From positions 124,001 to 188,000 of the forward strand of contig NZ_JADGMY010000011.1 in NCBI RefSeq assembly GCF_015234515.1: a stretch of DNA of 64,000 nucleotides. Direction: 5' to 3'. The notes under the pieces are model-generated. The model was not told where the DNA came from and did no database searches. It saw only the letters and a list, made by a program, of their open reading frames with translations. A program made the position numbers and the translations under genes. Within the stretch, counting starts at the first letter, position 1. The number at the start of each line of letters is the position of its first letter. The DNA comes from Cellulomonas sp. GTDB lineage: Bacteria; Actinomycetota; Actinomycetes; Actinomycetales; Cellulomonadaceae. Positions 38,873-48,689 of the stretch are shown piece by piece.

Positions 38873-38909
38873 GGGCGGTGCGCTCGGCCGTGGGGCCGGC
38901 GCACCGCCC
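38873..38909 (-). terminator. Hairpin between acpP and fabF
   Basis: A 10-bp perfect stem (GGGCGGTGCG with CGCACCGCCC) lies in the 85-bp spacer. It may attenuate or stabilise, giving excess acyl carrier protein over FabF. Confidence 0.6.
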
Positions 38910-38937
38910 GGGTGCACACGGGGTGCAGCGCGCAGGC

Positions 38938-39186
38938 TCAGGCCTGGGCGCCGGCGATGAAGCTCACGGCGTCGCCGACGGTGGCGAGGTTCTTGACCTC
39001 GTCGTCGGGGATGCGGACGTCGAACTTCTCCTCCGCGAGCGTGACGATCGTCATCATCGACAGGGAGTCGATGTCGAGGTCGTCGGTGAAGGACTTCTCG
39101 GGCAGGACGGAGTCGGTCGGCAGACCGGTCTCCTCGCTGACGATCTCGGCCAGGCCGGCCAGGATCTCCTGCTCGCTGTGGGCCAT
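38938..39186 (-). CDS. acpP: Acyl carrier protein
   Basis: 82 residues, acidic, with the phosphopantetheine attachment serine in DDLDIDSLSMMTIV. It carries growing acyl chains for the neighbouring Fab enzymes. GAGGAGA precedes ATG 39186. Confidence 0.96.
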   Translation of the reverse strand: MAHSEQEILAGLAEIVSEETGLPTDSVLPEKSFTDDLDIDSLSMMTIVTLAEEKFDVRIPDDEVKNLATVGDAVSFIAGAQA

Positions 39187-39265
39187 CGGGTGTCTCCTCG
39201 TGTCGGGTGGTGCAGGGACGTGCTGAACGGTACAGGCGCGCGTCGCGCCGGCCGCCGGGGGCGGG

Positions 39266-40270
39266 TCAGGGCAGCGCGACGACCTGGGCGGCGTACACCA
39301 GGCCCGCGCCGAAGCCGATCTGGAGCGCCAGCGCGCCGGGGCCGACCTGGCCCTCGCGTCGCAGCCGCTCGGCGGCCAGGGGGATCGAGGCCGCGGACGT
39401 GTTGCCGGTCTCGGCGATGTCGCGGCCGACGACGACCGACGCAGGCAGCTTCAGCTGCTTGATCATCTGGTCGATGATCCGCATGTTCGCCTGGTGGGGG
39501 ATGAACGCCTCGATGTCGTCGGGCGTGACCCCCGCGGCGTCCATGGCCTTCTGCGCGACGGGTGCCATCTGCCACACGGCCCACTTGAAGACCGACTGGC
39601 CCTCCTGGCGCAGCGTGGGCCAGCCGGCGCCCTCGTCCCGCGTCGCGAGCCACGAGTGCGTCTGGCGGATCGCCTGGGCCTGCGCCCCGTCCGACCCCCA
39701 CACCGTCGGCCCGATGCCCGGGGTGTCCGACGGCCCGATGACGACCGCACCGGCACCGTCGCCGAGCAGGAACGAGATGGACCGGTCCGTCGGGTCGACG
39801 AACTCGCTCATCTTCTCCGCGCCGATCACCAGGACGTGACGAGCCGTGCCCGCCCGGACCAGGGCGTCCGCCTGCCCGATGCCGTAGCAGTACCCGGCGC
39901 ACGCGGCGGAGATGTCGAAGGCCGCGGCCGGCGTCGCGCCGATCCGGTCGGCGATGATCGCGGCCCCCGCGGGTGTCTGGTGGAAGTAGGTGACGGTCGA
40001 CAGGATGACCGTGTCGATGTCGGCGCCGGTCAGGCCCGCGTCCTCGAGGGCGGCACGGGCGGCGCCCTCCGCCAGGTCGAGGACGTCGGTGCCCTCGGCG
40101 GCGCGGCGGCGCGTGACGATGCCCGTGCGCTGGCGGATCCACTCGTCGGACGACTCGATCGGTCCCACCAGGTCGTCGTTGGTCACGACACGCTCGCCGC
40201 GCACGCCCCCCAGGCCGAGGATGCGGGTGTGCGCGGGCCCCGTGGCCTGCGTCAGGGTCGGTCGGGTCAC
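39266..40270 (-). CDS. fabH: Beta-ketoacyl-ACP synthase III
   Basis: 334 residues. It starts fatty acid chains by condensing an acyl-CoA with malonyl-ACP. Active-site Cys is in ISAACAGYCYGI, His in IPHQANMRIID and Asn in ETGNTSAASIPLA. GTG 40270 overlaps the fabD stop by four bases. Confidence 0.95.
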   Translation of the reverse strand: MTRPTLTQATGPAHTRILGLGGVRGERVVTNDDLVGPIESSDEWIRQRTGIVTRRRAAEGTDVLDLAEGAARAALEDAGLTGADIDTVILSTVTYFHQTPAGAAIIADRIGATPAAAFDISAACAGYCYGIGQADALVRAGTARHVLVIGAEKMSEFVDPTDRSISFLLGDGAGAVVIGPSDTPGIGPTVWGSDGAQAQAIRQTHSWLATRDEGAGWPTLRQEGQSVFKWAVWQMAPVAQKAMDAAGVTPDDIEAFIPHQANMRIIDQMIKQLKLPASVVVGRDIAETGNTSAASIPLAAERLRREGQVGPGALALQIGFGAGLVYAAQVVALP

Positions 40271-41244
40271 GACGTGCTCTCCTGGGGTGTGGGGGCGGTA
40301 CCGGCGTGCCGGCGGACGAGGTCGCGCGCGGCGTCGAGGTCGGCAGGGGACTTCAGGGCGAGGGTCTCGACGCCCGGCAGCGTACGCCGGGCCAGGCCGG
40401 TCAGGACACCGCCCGGTGCCACCTCGAGGAGTGCTGTCACGCCCAGGTCGCGGAGCGTCGCCTGGCACAGGTCCCAGCGCACGGGCCGGGCGACCTGCGC
40501 GACGATGCGCGCGAGCGCGTCGGCGCCGTCCTCGACGACCGCGCCGTCGGCGTTGCCGAGGAGCGTGACGACGGGGCGACGGGGAACGACTGCTGCGGCG
40601 GCTGCGGCGAGCTCGTCGACGGCCGGCTGCATGTGACGGGTGTGGAACGCGCCTGCGACCTGCAGGGTCACGACGCGGGCCCGCGTCGGTGGGTCGGCGG
40701 TGAGTGCCGCGAGGGCGTCGAGCGTCCCCGCCGCCACCACCTGGCCGCCGCCGTTGACGTTGGCCGCCACGAGGTCGAGCGCCGCCAGCCGGGCCAGCAC
40801 CTCCTGCGGGTCGCCGCCGAGGACGGCGCTCATGCCCGTCGGGGTCGCGGCGGCGGCGCGCGCCATGGCGGCGCCGCGCACGGCGACGAGGGCCAGTGCC
40901 TCGTCGTCCGTCAGGACCCCGGCTGCCGCGGCCGCGGCGAGCTCGCCGACCGAGTGGCCCGCCACGACGTCCAGGGCGCCGGGGGCGACGTCGGCGAGGT
41001 CGGTACCCGCCGGGGCGCCGAGGACGGCGCGCAGGCTCGCGAGCGCGGTCGCGACCAGCAGCGGCTGTGCGACGGCGGTGTCCCGGATGGTGTCGGCGTC
41101 CGACGTCGTGCCGTGGGCGAGCAGGTCGGTGCCGACGACGTCACCGGCGTGCCGGAGCGCGTCGGCGAAGCCGTCCACCTCGGTCCAGGGGACGAGCATG
41201 CCGGGGGACTGGGCACCCTGGCCGGGGCAGGCGACGACGAGCAC
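40267..41244 (-). CDS. fabD: Malonyl-CoA:ACP transacylase
   Basis: 325 residues. The catalytic Ser is in VVAGHSVGELAAAA, and PGQGAQSPGM starts the protein. QVAGAFHTRHMQPA carries the catalytic His. GTG 41244 starts without a clear ribosome site; CATGGT six bases upstream may be a -10. First gene of the fatty acid operon. Confidence 0.94.
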   Translation of the reverse strand: MLVVACPGQGAQSPGMLVPWTEVDGFADALRHAGDVVGTDLLAHGTTSDADTIRDTAVAQPLLVATALASLRAVLGAPAGTDLADVAPGALDVVAGHSVGELAAAAAAGVLTDDEALALVAVRGAAMARAAAATPTGMSAVLGGDPQEVLARLAALDLVAANVNGGGQVVAAGTLDALAALTADPPTRARVVTLQVAGAFHTRHMQPAVDELAAAAAAVVPRRPVVTLLGNADGAVVEDGADALARIVAQVARPVRWDLCQATLRDLGVTALLEVAPGGVLTGLARRTLPGVETLALKSPADLDAARDLVRRHAGTAPTPQESTS

Positions 41245-41311
41245 CCGACAACCATGCCGCCCGAGGGGCTCGACGCCCGGTCACGGCTCGCACCAACCTC
41301 ACGACCCAGGG

Positions 41312-41330
41312 TTGTCGGACACGCACAAAC
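41312..41330. promoter_or_regulatory. Candidate FasR operator upstream of fabD
   Basis: TTGTCGGACACGCACAAAC matches the palindromic site at 42630-42648 upstream of fasR in 15 of 19 positions. It lies about 70 bp before fabD. Confidence 0.5.
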
Positions 41331-41367
41331 GTCGTCTCGTGGAGCGCGCCCGCCGAGGTCCGGCCGG

Positions 41368-42609
41368 TCAGTCGTCCGCGGAGCCGAGCCGCCCCACGGC
41401 CAGCGCGATCTGCAGGACGTACGACTCGCGGGCATCGAGGGGGTCCCACCCCGTCACGTCGGACACCCGACGCAGCCGGTACCGGACGGTGTTGGGGTGC
41501 ACGTACAGGGTCCGGGCGGCGGCCTCCAGGGACCTGCCCGCGCCGAGGTAGGCCGACAGCGTGTCGAGCAGCGACCCCTGGCTCGCCGCGAGCGGCGCGT
41601 AGGCGCGCTCCACGAGCGCCCGACGTGCGGTGGTGTCCCCGACGAGGACACGCTCGGGCAGGAGGTCGTCGGCGTGCACGGGGCGGGGCGCCTGCGCCCA
41701 GGCGGGCGCGGCGAGCAGCCCGGCCAGTGCGGCGCGCGCCGACCTGGTCGCCTCGGCCAGCCCGGCCGCGGTGGGGCCGACCACGACGGGTCCGGGACCG
41801 AAGCGCGGGAGCAGGGCCATGGCGGCTGCGCCCAGATCTCCCTCACCGCCGAGGAAGACCACGAGGCGGTCGCCGAGGATGCCGACGAGCGCGTCGTCAG
41901 CGGCGCGTCGGGTGGCCCGGCGCAGGTCCGCCGCCCGCACCTCGTCCAGGTGCGCCCCGGCCGTTCCCACGACCACCAGCGTCGAGCCGCGTCCGCTCCA
42001 GCCGAGCGCCGCCACGCGCGAGCGCAGCGCGTCGTCGACGTCACCACGCACGAGGGCGTCCACCACGAACGCCTCGAGGCGCGCGTCCCAGGCACCGCGC
42101 ACCTCGGCCGCCCGTGCGTAGACCTCGGCTGCCGAGAACGCCACCTCGCGCGAGTACCGCAGGACCGCCTCGCGCAGCTCGCGCTCGGCACCCGGTGCGG
42201 CCAACCGGTCCGAGTGGGTCTCGACCACGTCGACGACGACGCGGACGAGCTGCAGCGTGTGCTGCAACGAGATCGACCGGGTCAGCTCGGGGGGTGCCGC
42301 GGCGAAGATCTCACCGACGCCGTGCGGCGGCCGCGACGGGTCGGCGTACCAGGTGACGAACGCCGTGATGCCGGCCTGCGCGACGAGGTTCACCCAGGAA
42401 CGGTCCTCGGCCGGCAGCGCGCGGTACCACTCGAGGTCGTCGTCGAGCCGACGCATCGCGGCTGCGGCGAGCAGCCCTGTACCGTCGCGGACCCGGCGTT
42501 GCGTCTCGCTCTGGTCGCTCGGCCCCGCCGACGCACCGGCGAGGGCGGTCGGGGGCGGCTGGCTGCGGCGGGGCGAACGCGCCGCCGGCGGCCTCGAAGA
42601 CGTCGCCAT
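41368..42609 (-). CDS. fasR: PucR-type regulator of fatty acid synthesis
   Basis: 413 residues. The C-terminal helix-turn-helix of the PucR family reads AARTLYVHPNTVRYRLRRV; the central part is a GGDEF-like/regulatory region seen in this family. In Streptomyces the homologue FasR sits directly before fabD-fabH-acpP-fabF and activates it; the arrangement is the same here (123 bp upstream). ATG 42609 follows TATGCT by six bases, so it is leaderless; longer starts would cross the palindrome. Confidence 0.85.
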   Translation of the reverse strand: MATSSRPPAARSPRRSQPPPTALAGASAGPSDQSETQRRVRDGTGLLAAAAMRRLDDDLEWYRALPAEDRSWVNLVAQAGITAFVTWYADPSRPPHGVGEIFAAAPPELTRSISLQHTLQLVRVVVDVVETHSDRLAAPGAERELREAVLRYSREVAFSAAEVYARAAEVRGAWDARLEAFVVDALVRGDVDDALRSRVAALGWSGRGSTLVVVGTAGAHLDEVRAADLRRATRRAADDALVGILGDRLVVFLGGEGDLGAAAMALLPRFGPGPVVVGPTAAGLAEATRSARAALAGLLAAPAWAQAPRPVHADDLLPERVLVGDTTARRALVERAYAPLAASQGSLLDTLSAYLGAGRSLEAAARTLYVHPNTVRYRLRRVSDVTGWDPLDARESYVLQIALAVGRLGSADD

Positions 42610-42629
42610 CCCGCGAGCATAGGGCCATG

Positions 42630-42646
42630 TTGTGGGAAGCCCACAA
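42630..42646. promoter_or_regulatory. Perfect palindrome in the fasR promoter
   Basis: TTGTGGGAAGCCCACAA has 7-bp perfect arms and lies just upstream of the fasR -10 (42616-42621 on the minus strand). A related site occurs before fabD. Confidence 0.6.
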
Positions 42647-42710
42647 ACCTCAGGGGCGCGGCGCCCACCGTCCACGGGCGGTCGGACGGGTGCGCACGCA
42701 ACGGAACGGA

Positions 42711-42716
42711 TAAGGT
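42711..42716 (+). promoter_or_regulatory. -10 element of a leaderless gene
   Basis: TAAGGT ends six bases before ATG 42723. Confidence 0.5.
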
Positions 42717-42722
42717 CGCGAC

Positions 42723-43409
42723 ATGGCTCTTCTGCCCCGCCTGCGCCAGCTCATGCGGAGACCCTCCTCGGCCTCCAAGGTCGGGGCGCGCCGCCCGACG
42801 ACGGCCTCGCGGCGCGGGGACACGCTCCACGAGGACGCGTTGCGCTCGATGCTGAGCGACGACCCCAACAACGAGCGCGCGTTCCTGGCGCTCGCCGAGA
42901 TCGTCCGTCGGCGTGCTGCCGAGTCCGTCGCGGAGGAGGACCCGCTGACGGCACCGAACGTCGAGCACGAGCGCCAGCACGCCGCCGACCTGGCCGTGTG
43001 GTCGTTGGGCGAGGAGCTCGCCGGCAACCCGCGCGCGTGGTACCCGCTCATCGAGGTGGCGCGGCTGTCGGTGCGCGACGACCACGAGGGCACCATCCGC
43101 CGCCTGACGACGGCTGCCGAGCGCGACCCCTCGGGTCAGGCGCTCGTGCAGGGCATCGCGCTGCTGTGCGAGGCGGGCCAGCCTGTCGAGGCCCTCAACC
43201 TGGGCGTCGGGCACTGGCGGCCGCGTGAGCACGTCCCTGAGGTGGCGCGCGAGCTGGTCCGGGCGGCGATCGCCGCTGAGCGGCCGCTCGAGGCCAAGCA
43301 GCACCTGGCGTCGCTCGACCTGTACCCCGACCAGCGTGCGATCGCAGGGCTGAAGGACGAGCTCCGGATCGAGATCGCCCAGGCGCAGCAGGCGATCCCC
43401 GGGACCTGA
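42723..43409 (+). CDS. TPR-like helical-repeat protein
   Basis: 228 residues, soluble. After a basic N-terminal 35 residues it consists of helix pairs (NERAFLALAEIVRRRAAE, NPRAWYPLIEVARLSV, GQALVQGIALLCEAGQPVEA), consistent with tetratricopeptide-like repeats. Common as a conserved hypothetical in Actinobacteria; no function assigned. Leaderless start. Confidence 0.65.
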   Translation: MALLPRLRQLMRRPSSASKVGARRPTTASRRGDTLHEDALRSMLSDDPNNERAFLALAEIVRRRAAESVAEEDPLTAPNVEHERQHAADLAVWSLGEELAGNPRAWYPLIEVARLSVRDDHEGTIRRLTTAAERDPSGQALVQGIALLCEAGQPVEALNLGVGHWRPREHVPEVARELVRAAIAAERPLEAKQHLASLDLYPDQRAIAGLKDELRIEIAQAQQAIPGT

Positions 43410-43466
43410 CCTCCGGCGTCTCGCCCAGCGAGCCGCACCCGACAGTGGCGTCCGCATGCAGGACGC

Positions 43467-43500
43467 AGGACGCCCCCGGCCGTACGGCCGGGGGCGTCCT
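43467..43500. terminator. 34-base perfect palindrome, bidirectional terminator
   Basis: 16 bp arms meet at TA (core CCCCCGGCCGTACGGCCGGG). It lies between the convergent TPR-like gene and aceE. Confidence 0.8.
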
Positions 43501-43515
43501 CGTGTCAGCGGGAGG

Positions 43516-46263
43516 TCAGGAGTCGCCGCCCGTGTTGCCGGACGTGCCCGCCGTGACGTCGTGGAGCCGGTAGCGCTCGATCGCCTGCGCCGGGAGCGAC
43601 GGGTCGAGCTTGCCCTCCAGCACCAGCTGCTGGAGCACCCGCACGACCGTCGAGGGTCCGTCGATCTTGAAGTGCCGACGTGCCGCCGCGCGCGTGTCCG
43701 AGAACCCGAACCCGTCGGCGCCGAGCGTGGCGTACCGACCGGGGATCCAGGCGCGGACCTGGTCCGGGACGAGGTGGTCGTAGTCCGTCGTCGCGACGAA
43801 CGGACCCTCCGCGCCCTGCAGCTTCTGCGTGAGGTACGGCGTGCGGATCTCGTCGCCCGGGTGCAGGAACGCCGCCTGCTCGGCCGCGAGCGCGTCCCGG
43901 CGCAGCTCGTTCCAGCTCGTCACCGACCACACCGCGGCGCGCACGCCCCAGTCCTCGGCGAGCAGGTGCTGCGCCTCGAGCGCCCACGGCACCGCGACAC
44001 CGGACGCGAGGATCTGGGCGCGCGGCCCGTCGCCCTCGGCCGGCGCGATGAGGTGGATGCCCCGCAGGATCCCCTCGACGTCGACGCCCTCCGGCTCGGC
44101 CGGCTGGACCATCGGCTCGTTGTAGACCGTCAGGTAGTAGATGACGTCCTTGTCCCGGCCGTCCGCCGTCTCGCCGTACATGCGCTCGATGCCGTCGCGG
44201 ACGATGTGCCGGATCTCGTACCCGTACGCGGGGTCGTAGTGCACGACGTGCGACATGGTCCCCGCGAGCAGCGGCGAGTGGCCGTCGGCGTGCTGCAGGC
44301 CCTCGCCCGTCAGCGTCGTGCGGCCGGCGGTGGCACCGATGAGGAAGCCGCGGGCCATCTGGTCACCGGCCGCCCAGAACTGGTCGCCCGTGCGCTGGAA
44401 CCCGAACATCGAGTAGTAGAAGTAGAACGGGATCAGCGGCTCGCCGTGCGTCGCGTACGACGTGCCGACGGCCTGGAACGCCGATGCGGAACCGGCCTCG
44501 TTGATCCCGGTGTGCATGATCTGACCGGACTCGGACTCCTTGTACGAGAGCATGAGCTCGCGGTCCACGGCCATGTAGTTCTGGCCGTTGGTGTTGAAGA
44601 TCTTCGCGCTCGGGAAGATGGAGTCCAGGCCGAAGGTGCGGGCCTCGTCCGGGATGATCGGCACCAGGCGGTGGCCGAACTCCTTGTCCTTCACGAGGTC
44701 CTTGAACAGGCGCACGAGCGCCATGGTCGTGGCGACCTCCTGCGTGCCCGAGCCCTTGGCCAGGCCCGAGTACACCTTGTCGCCCGGCAGCGTGAGCTTG
44801 GTGTGCTCGGTGCGCCGCTCGGGGACGAACCCGCCGAGCTGACGGCGGCGCTCCAGCATGTAGCGGATCGCCTCGTCGTCCGGGCCCGGGTTGTAGTACG
44901 GCGGGAGGTACGGGTCGGCCTCGAGCTGCTCGTCGGTGATCGGGATGTGCAGCGAGTCGCGCAGCGTCTTGAGCTGGTCGAGCTTCAGCTTCTTCATCTG
45001 GTGCGTCGCGTTGCGCCCGGCGAAGCCCGAGCCGAGCCCGTAGCCCTTGATCGTGTGCGCGAGGATCACGGTCGGCTGCCCGGTGTGCTCGCGGGCCGCC
45101 TTGTAGGCCGCGTAGAGCTTGCGGTAGTCGTGCCCGCCGCGCTTGAGCGCCCAGATCTCGTCGTCCGTCATCTTCTCGACGAGCTGCTTGGTGCGGGGGT
45201 CACGGCCGAAGAAGTGCTCGCGGATGAACGCGCCGTTCTCCGCCCGGTACGTCTGGAAGTCGCCGTCGGGCGTCGTGTTCATCAGGTGGACCAGCGCGCG
45301 GTCCTTGTCGGCGTTGAGCAGCACGTCCCACTCGCGGCCCCAGATCACCTTGATGACGTTCCAGCCGGCACCGCGGAACTGTGCCTCGAGCTCCTGGATG
45401 ATCTTGCCGTTGCCGCGGACCGGGCCGTCGAGCCGCTGCAGGTTGCAGTTGACGACGAACGTCAGGTTGTCCAGACCCTGCTGCGCTGCGTGCTGGAGCA
45501 TCCCGCGGGACTCCGGCTCGTCCATCTCGCCGTCGCCCAGGTACGCCCAGACGTCCTGCTGGGAGGTGTCCTTGATCCCGCGGTTGTGCAGGTACTTGTT
45601 GGTCCACGCCTGGTAGATCGCCGACGCCGGGCCCAGGCCCATCGACACCGTGGGGAACTCCCACAGCTCGGGCGCCAGACGCGGGTGCGGGTACGACGGC
45701 AGCCCGCCGCCCGGGTGCGAGAGCTCCTGACGGAACCCGTCGAGCTGGTGCTCCGAGAGGCGACCCTCGAGGAACGCACGGGCGTAGACGCCGGGGGACG
45801 CGTGGCCCTGGAAGTAGACCTGGTCGCCACCGCCCGGGTGGTCCTTGCCGCGGAAGAAGTGGTTGAGACCGACCTCGGTCAGCGTCGCCACCGACGCGTA
45901 GGACGAGATGTGCCCGCCGACGGCCACCCCAGGACGCTGCGCGCGCGTCACCATGACGGCCGCGTTCCAGCGGATCCAGGAGCGGTAGCGGCGCTCCATG
46001 ACCTCGTCACCGGGGAAGTACGGCTCGTTGTGGACCGCGATGGTGTTGACGTAGGGCGTGTTGAGCGACGCGGGGATCGCGACGTTGCGCTCGCGCGCGC
46101 GCCGCAGGAGGTTCATGAGCACGTACCGCGCGCGCGGGCCGCCCTTGTCGTCGATCAGCCCGTCGAGCGACTCGACCCACTCACCGGTCTCCTCCGGGTC
46201 GATGTCGGGGACCTGGCTGAGCAGGCCGCCGATGAGCGGACCCGTCTCGTCGATGGAAGCCAC
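43516..46263 (-). CDS. aceE: Pyruvate dehydrogenase E1 (homodimeric)
   Basis: 915 residues, the usual length. It decarboxylates pyruvate with thiamine diphosphate and passes acetyl to lipoyl-E2. The ThDP motif is [14 protein letters not shown] and continues to [13 protein letters not shown]; the histidine loops [12 protein letters not shown] and [11 protein letters not shown] are intact. GTG 46263 has GGAGC four bases upstream. E2 and E3 genes are not in the window. Confidence 0.95.
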   Translation of the reverse strand: MASIDETGPLIGGLLSQVPDIDPEETGEWVESLDGLIDDKGGPRARYVLMNLLRRARERNVAIPASLNTPYVNTIAVHNEPYFPGDEVMERRYRSWIRWNAAVMVTRAQRPGVAVGGHISSYASVATLTEVGLNHFFRGKDHPGGGDQVYFQGHASPGVYARAFLEGRLSEHQLDGFRQELSHPGGGLPSYPHPRLAPELWEFPTVSMGLGPASAIYQAWTNKYLHNRGIKDTSQQDVWAYLGDGEMDEPESRGMLQHAAQQGLDNLTFVVNCNLQRLDGPVRGNGKIIQELEAQFRGAGWNVIKVIWGREWDVLLNADKDRALVHLMNTTPDGDFQTYRAENGAFIREHFFGRDPRTKQLVEKMTDDEIWALKRGGHDYRKLYAAYKAAREHTGQPTVILAHTIKGYGLGSGFAGRNATHQMKKLKLDQLKTLRDSLHIPITDEQLEADPYLPPYYNPGPDDEAIRYMLERRRQLGGFVPERRTEHTKLTLPGDKVYSGLAKGSGTQEVATTMALVRLFKDLVKDKEFGHRLVPIIPDEARTFGLDSIFPSAKIFNTNGQNYMAVDRELMLSYKESESGQIMHTGINEAGSASAFQAVGTSYATHGEPLIPFYFYYSMFGFQRTGDQFWAAGDQMARGFLIGATAGRTTLTGEGLQHADGHSPLLAGTMSHVVHYDPAYGYEIRHIVRDGIERMYGETADGRDKDVIYYLTVYNEPMVQPAEPEGVDVEGILRGIHLIAPAEGDGPRAQILASGVAVPWALEAQHLLAEDWGVRAAVWSVTSWNELRRDALAAEQAAFLHPGDEIRTPYLTQKLQGAEGPFVATTDYDHLVPDQVRAWIPGRYATLGADGFGFSDTRAAARRHFKIDGPSTVVRVLQQLVLEGKLDPSLPAQAIERYRLHDVTAGTSGNTGGDS

Positions 46264-46564
46264 CGGTGCTCCTTCTGCGTCTCGTGCGCGCCCGGTGCCT
46301 GGTGGCACCACAGCCCGCTGCATTGCCTGCCGCCGGCGACCTGCGCGGTGGCGCGGGTGCGGTTGCGGGCCGTCGGACCATTCTCGGTCCGTCCGGCCCC
46401 GAAAGTCACACCGTGGTGCCGCTCGAGTGGCGTGACGTCCATGACACGCGCACTGATCGCCCTCTTGCCAGCGCCCCCCTGCCTGCGGTGGGCTAACGTG
46501 TGCCGACATCGACAGGTGGGTCTGCGGACAGTGCGGCGCACCGGGGGAGAAGGGAACGGGCCAC
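46264..46564. other. Divergent promoter region of aceE and the DUF3052 gene
   Basis: About 300 bp. On the plus strand TAACGT (46494-46499) is a plausible -10, giving a 60-base leader for the DUF3052 gene. No clear aceE promoter or RNA structure is seen. Confidence 0.4.
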
Positions 46565-46987
46565 GTGTCATCCACCGCGGACGACTCCGCGACGCAGGCG
46601 GTCACCCGCCTCGGCTTCACGGCCGGGCAGGTCATCCAGGAGCTGAACTACGACGACGACGTCGATGCCGACGTCCGTACGCGTATCGAGGCCGTGACGG
46701 GGACGGAGCTCGTCGACGAGGACTACGACGACGTCACCGACGGTGCCATCATCTGGTTCCGGGAGGACGACGGGGACCTGACGGACGCCCTCGTCGACGC
46801 GACGAGCGTGCTCGAGGACAGCGGGCCGATCTGGGTGTTCTCGCCCAAGGCAGGCCGTGCCGGCCACGTGTCGCACTCCGACATCGAGGAGGCGGCGACC
46901 ACGTCGGGCCTCCACGCGATGTCGACCTTCGCCATCGGCCCGGACTGGTCCGCGACGCGGCTCTCCACGCGCGGCCGCGGCAAGTGA
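46565..46987 (+). CDS. DUF3052 family protein
   Basis: 140 residues, acidic. [22 protein letters not shown] and [22 protein letters not shown] mark the DUF3052 family, common in Actinobacteria and often beside peroxiredoxin or aceE. GTG 46565. Its stop overlaps the next start (GTGA). Function unknown. Confidence 0.85.
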   Translation: MSSTADDSATQAVTRLGFTAGQVIQELNYDDDVDADVRTRIEAVTGTELVDEDYDDVTDGAIIWFREDDGDLTDALVDATSVLEDSGPIWVFSPKAGRAGHVSHSDIEEAATTSGLHAMSTFAIGPDWSATRLSTRGRGK

Positions 46988-47457
46988 CCGCCGCGGGCGT
47001 CCCACTCCTCGGGACGCGCGCGCCGGAGCTGACGCTGCCGGACACGCACGGCACACCGGTGGAGCTCTCGCAGCTGCGGGGGACACCGGTCGCCGTCGTG
47101 TTCTTCCCGTTCGCCTTCTCCGGCATCTGCACCGGTGAGCTGTGCGAGCTGCGCGACAACGTCGCGGCCTTCGACGAGGCGGGGGTGCGGCTGCTGGCCG
47201 TGTCGTGCGACCCCATGTTCACGCTGCGTGCGTGGTCGGAGCAGGAGGGCTACACGTTCGACCTGCTGTCGGACTTCTGGCCGCACGGCGCCGCAGCGCG
47301 TGCCTTCGGCGTGTTCGACGAGACCACGGGACACGCCCTGCGCGGCTCGTTCCTCCTCGACGCCGACGGGGTCGTGCGCTGGAGCGTGGTGAACCCCCGC
47401 GGGCAGGCGCGCCCCCTGTCCGCGTACCGCGAGGCGCTCGCGGCGCTGCCGGCGTGA
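46984..47457 (+). CDS. AhpE/Bcp-type peroxiredoxin
   Basis: 157 residues. It reduces peroxides through a cysteine thiol. The peroxidatic Cys is in FPFAFSGICTGELCELRDN; a second Cys lies five residues later, as in Bcp-type enzymes, and may be the resolving Cys. M. tuberculosis AhpE lacks that second Cys. The GTG overlaps the DUF3052 stop, so the pair is coupled. Confidence 0.88.
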   Translation: MTAAGVPLLGTRAPELTLPDTHGTPVELSQLRGTPVAVVFFPFAFSGICTGELCELRDNVAAFDEAGVRLLAVSCDPMFTLRAWSEQEGYTFDLLSDFWPHGAAARAFGVFDETTGHALRGSFLLDADGVVRWSVVNPRGQARPLSAYREALAALPA

Positions 47458-47465
47458 TCGAGGGG

Positions 47466-47539
47466 TGGGCCCGGCCGGTCTCGAACCGGCGACCTCCGCG
47501 GTGTAAGCGCGGCGCTCTGACCAACTGAGCTACAGGCCC
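47466..47539 (-). tRNA. tRNA-Val (TAC)
   Basis: 74 bases, full cloverleaf. Anticodon loop CTTACAC, T arm GGTTCGAGACC, acceptor GGGCCTG. CCA is not part of the acceptor-encoded end counted here. Confidence 0.95.
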
Positions 47540-47626
47540 CTGCGGTCGGTCAGCCTACCGGCGCGCCCGGCCCTTGCCGCACGTGCGGGGCACGCCGCGG
47601 CAGACGCTCGTAGCGGCGCTCGTGCG

Positions 47627-47632
47627 TAGGCT
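47627..47632 (+). promoter_or_regulatory. -10 element of the leaderless dehydrogenase gene
   Basis: TAGGCT ends seven bases before GTG 47640. Confidence 0.5.
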
Positions 47633-47639
47633 TCGGGGT

Positions 47640-48689
47640 GTGCGAGCCACCGTCATCCACGGCCCCCGCGACGTGCGCGTCGAGCAGGTGCCGGACCCCG
47701 TGATCCACCGCCCCACGGACGCCGTCGTGCGGGTCGTCGCGACCTGCGTGTGCGGCTCCGACCTGTGGGGCTACCGGGGGGTGCGTCCCCCGAAGCAGCC
47801 GCAGCGCATCGGCCACGAGTTCGTGGGCGTGGTCGAGGAGGTCGGCTCGGGCGTGCGTCGGGTGAAGGTCGGCGACTTCGTCGTCGCGCCGTTCTCGATC
47901 GCCGACGGCACGTGCGCGCACTGCCGCAACGGCGTCCACACGTCTTGCGAGCAGGTCGCCTGGTGGGGGTCGCCGGACCACGAGGGCATCGCGTCGGACG
48001 GCGCCCAGGGCGAGTACGTGCGTGTGCCGCTGGCCGACGGGACGCTCGTCGTGACGCCCGAGCACCCCGACGACGCACTCCTGCCGCACGTCCTGACGCT
48101 GACCGACGTGCTCGGCACGGGTCACCACGCGGCGCTGTCCGCCGGTGTCCACGCCGGCTCGAGCGTGGCGGTGGTCGGTGACGGCGCCGTGGGCCTGTGC
48201 GGCATCATCGCGGCGCGCCGGCTCGGGGCCGAGCGGATCGTCGCGTTCTCCCGCAACCCGGCACGGCAGGCGCTCGCGCGCCGGTTCGGTGCGACGGACG
48301 TCGTCGCGGAGCGCGGTGACGAGGGTGCGGCGGCCGTCGTGGACCTGCTCGACGGCGTCGGGCCCGACGGGGTGCTGGAGTGCGTGGGCACCAAGGAGTC
48401 CATGGCCCAGGCGCTGGCCACCGTGCGGCCCGGTGGGCGCGTCGGGTTCGTCGGCGTCCCCGCGGGAGGTCCGGAGCTGCCCGTGCAGACGATGTTCTCC
48501 GCCAACAAGGGCGTGGTCGGCGGGGTCGCACCCGTGCGCGGCTACATCGAGGGCCTGCTGCCGGACGTCTGGGCCGGGACCATCGAGCCGGGCCTGGTGT
48601 TCGACGCGACCTTCGCGCTCGGCGACATCGCCGACGCGTACCGCGCCATGGACGAGCGCACGTGCACGAAGGCGCTGGTCCTGCCGTGA
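47640..48689 (+). CDS. Zinc-dependent alcohol dehydrogenase (MDR)
   Basis: 349 residues. Catalytic zinc ligands are in TCVCGSDLWGY and RIGHEFVG; a structural-zinc-like set (CAHCRNGVHTSC) has three cysteines only. The NAD(P) motif is VVGDGAVGLCGIIAAR. Substrate unknown. Leaderless GTG start. Its stop overlaps the Nif3 start by four bases. Confidence 0.88.
   Translation: MRATVIHGPRDVRVEQVPDPVIHRPTDAVVRVVATCVCGSDLWGYRGVRPPKQPQRIGHEFVGVVEEVGSGVRRVKVGDFVVAPFSIADGTCAHCRNGVHTSCEQVAWWGSPDHEGIASDGAQGEYVRVPLADGTLVVTPEHPDDALLPHVLTLTDVLGTGHHAALSAGVHAGSSVAVVGDGAVGLCGIIAARRLGAERIVAFSRNPARQALARRFGATDVVAERGDEGAAAVVDLLDGVGPDGVLECVGTKESMAQALATVRPGGRVGFVGVPAGGPELPVQTMFSANKGVVGGVAPVRGYIEGLLPDVWAGTIEPGLVFDATFALGDIADAYRAMDERTCTKALVLP

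Noticed and set aside
43467..43500. 34-base perfect palindrome considered as an insertion-sequence end
   Set aside because: No transposase, partner repeat or target duplication nearby; its place between convergent genes fits a terminator.
43456..47457. A very long open frame antisense to aceE
   Set aside because: It is a shadow of aceE caused by high GC. The translation is low-complexity Val/Arg/Leu/Asp repeats with no domain. The same holds for other long antisense frames (for example 2065-6168 and 7772-11029 outside znuC).
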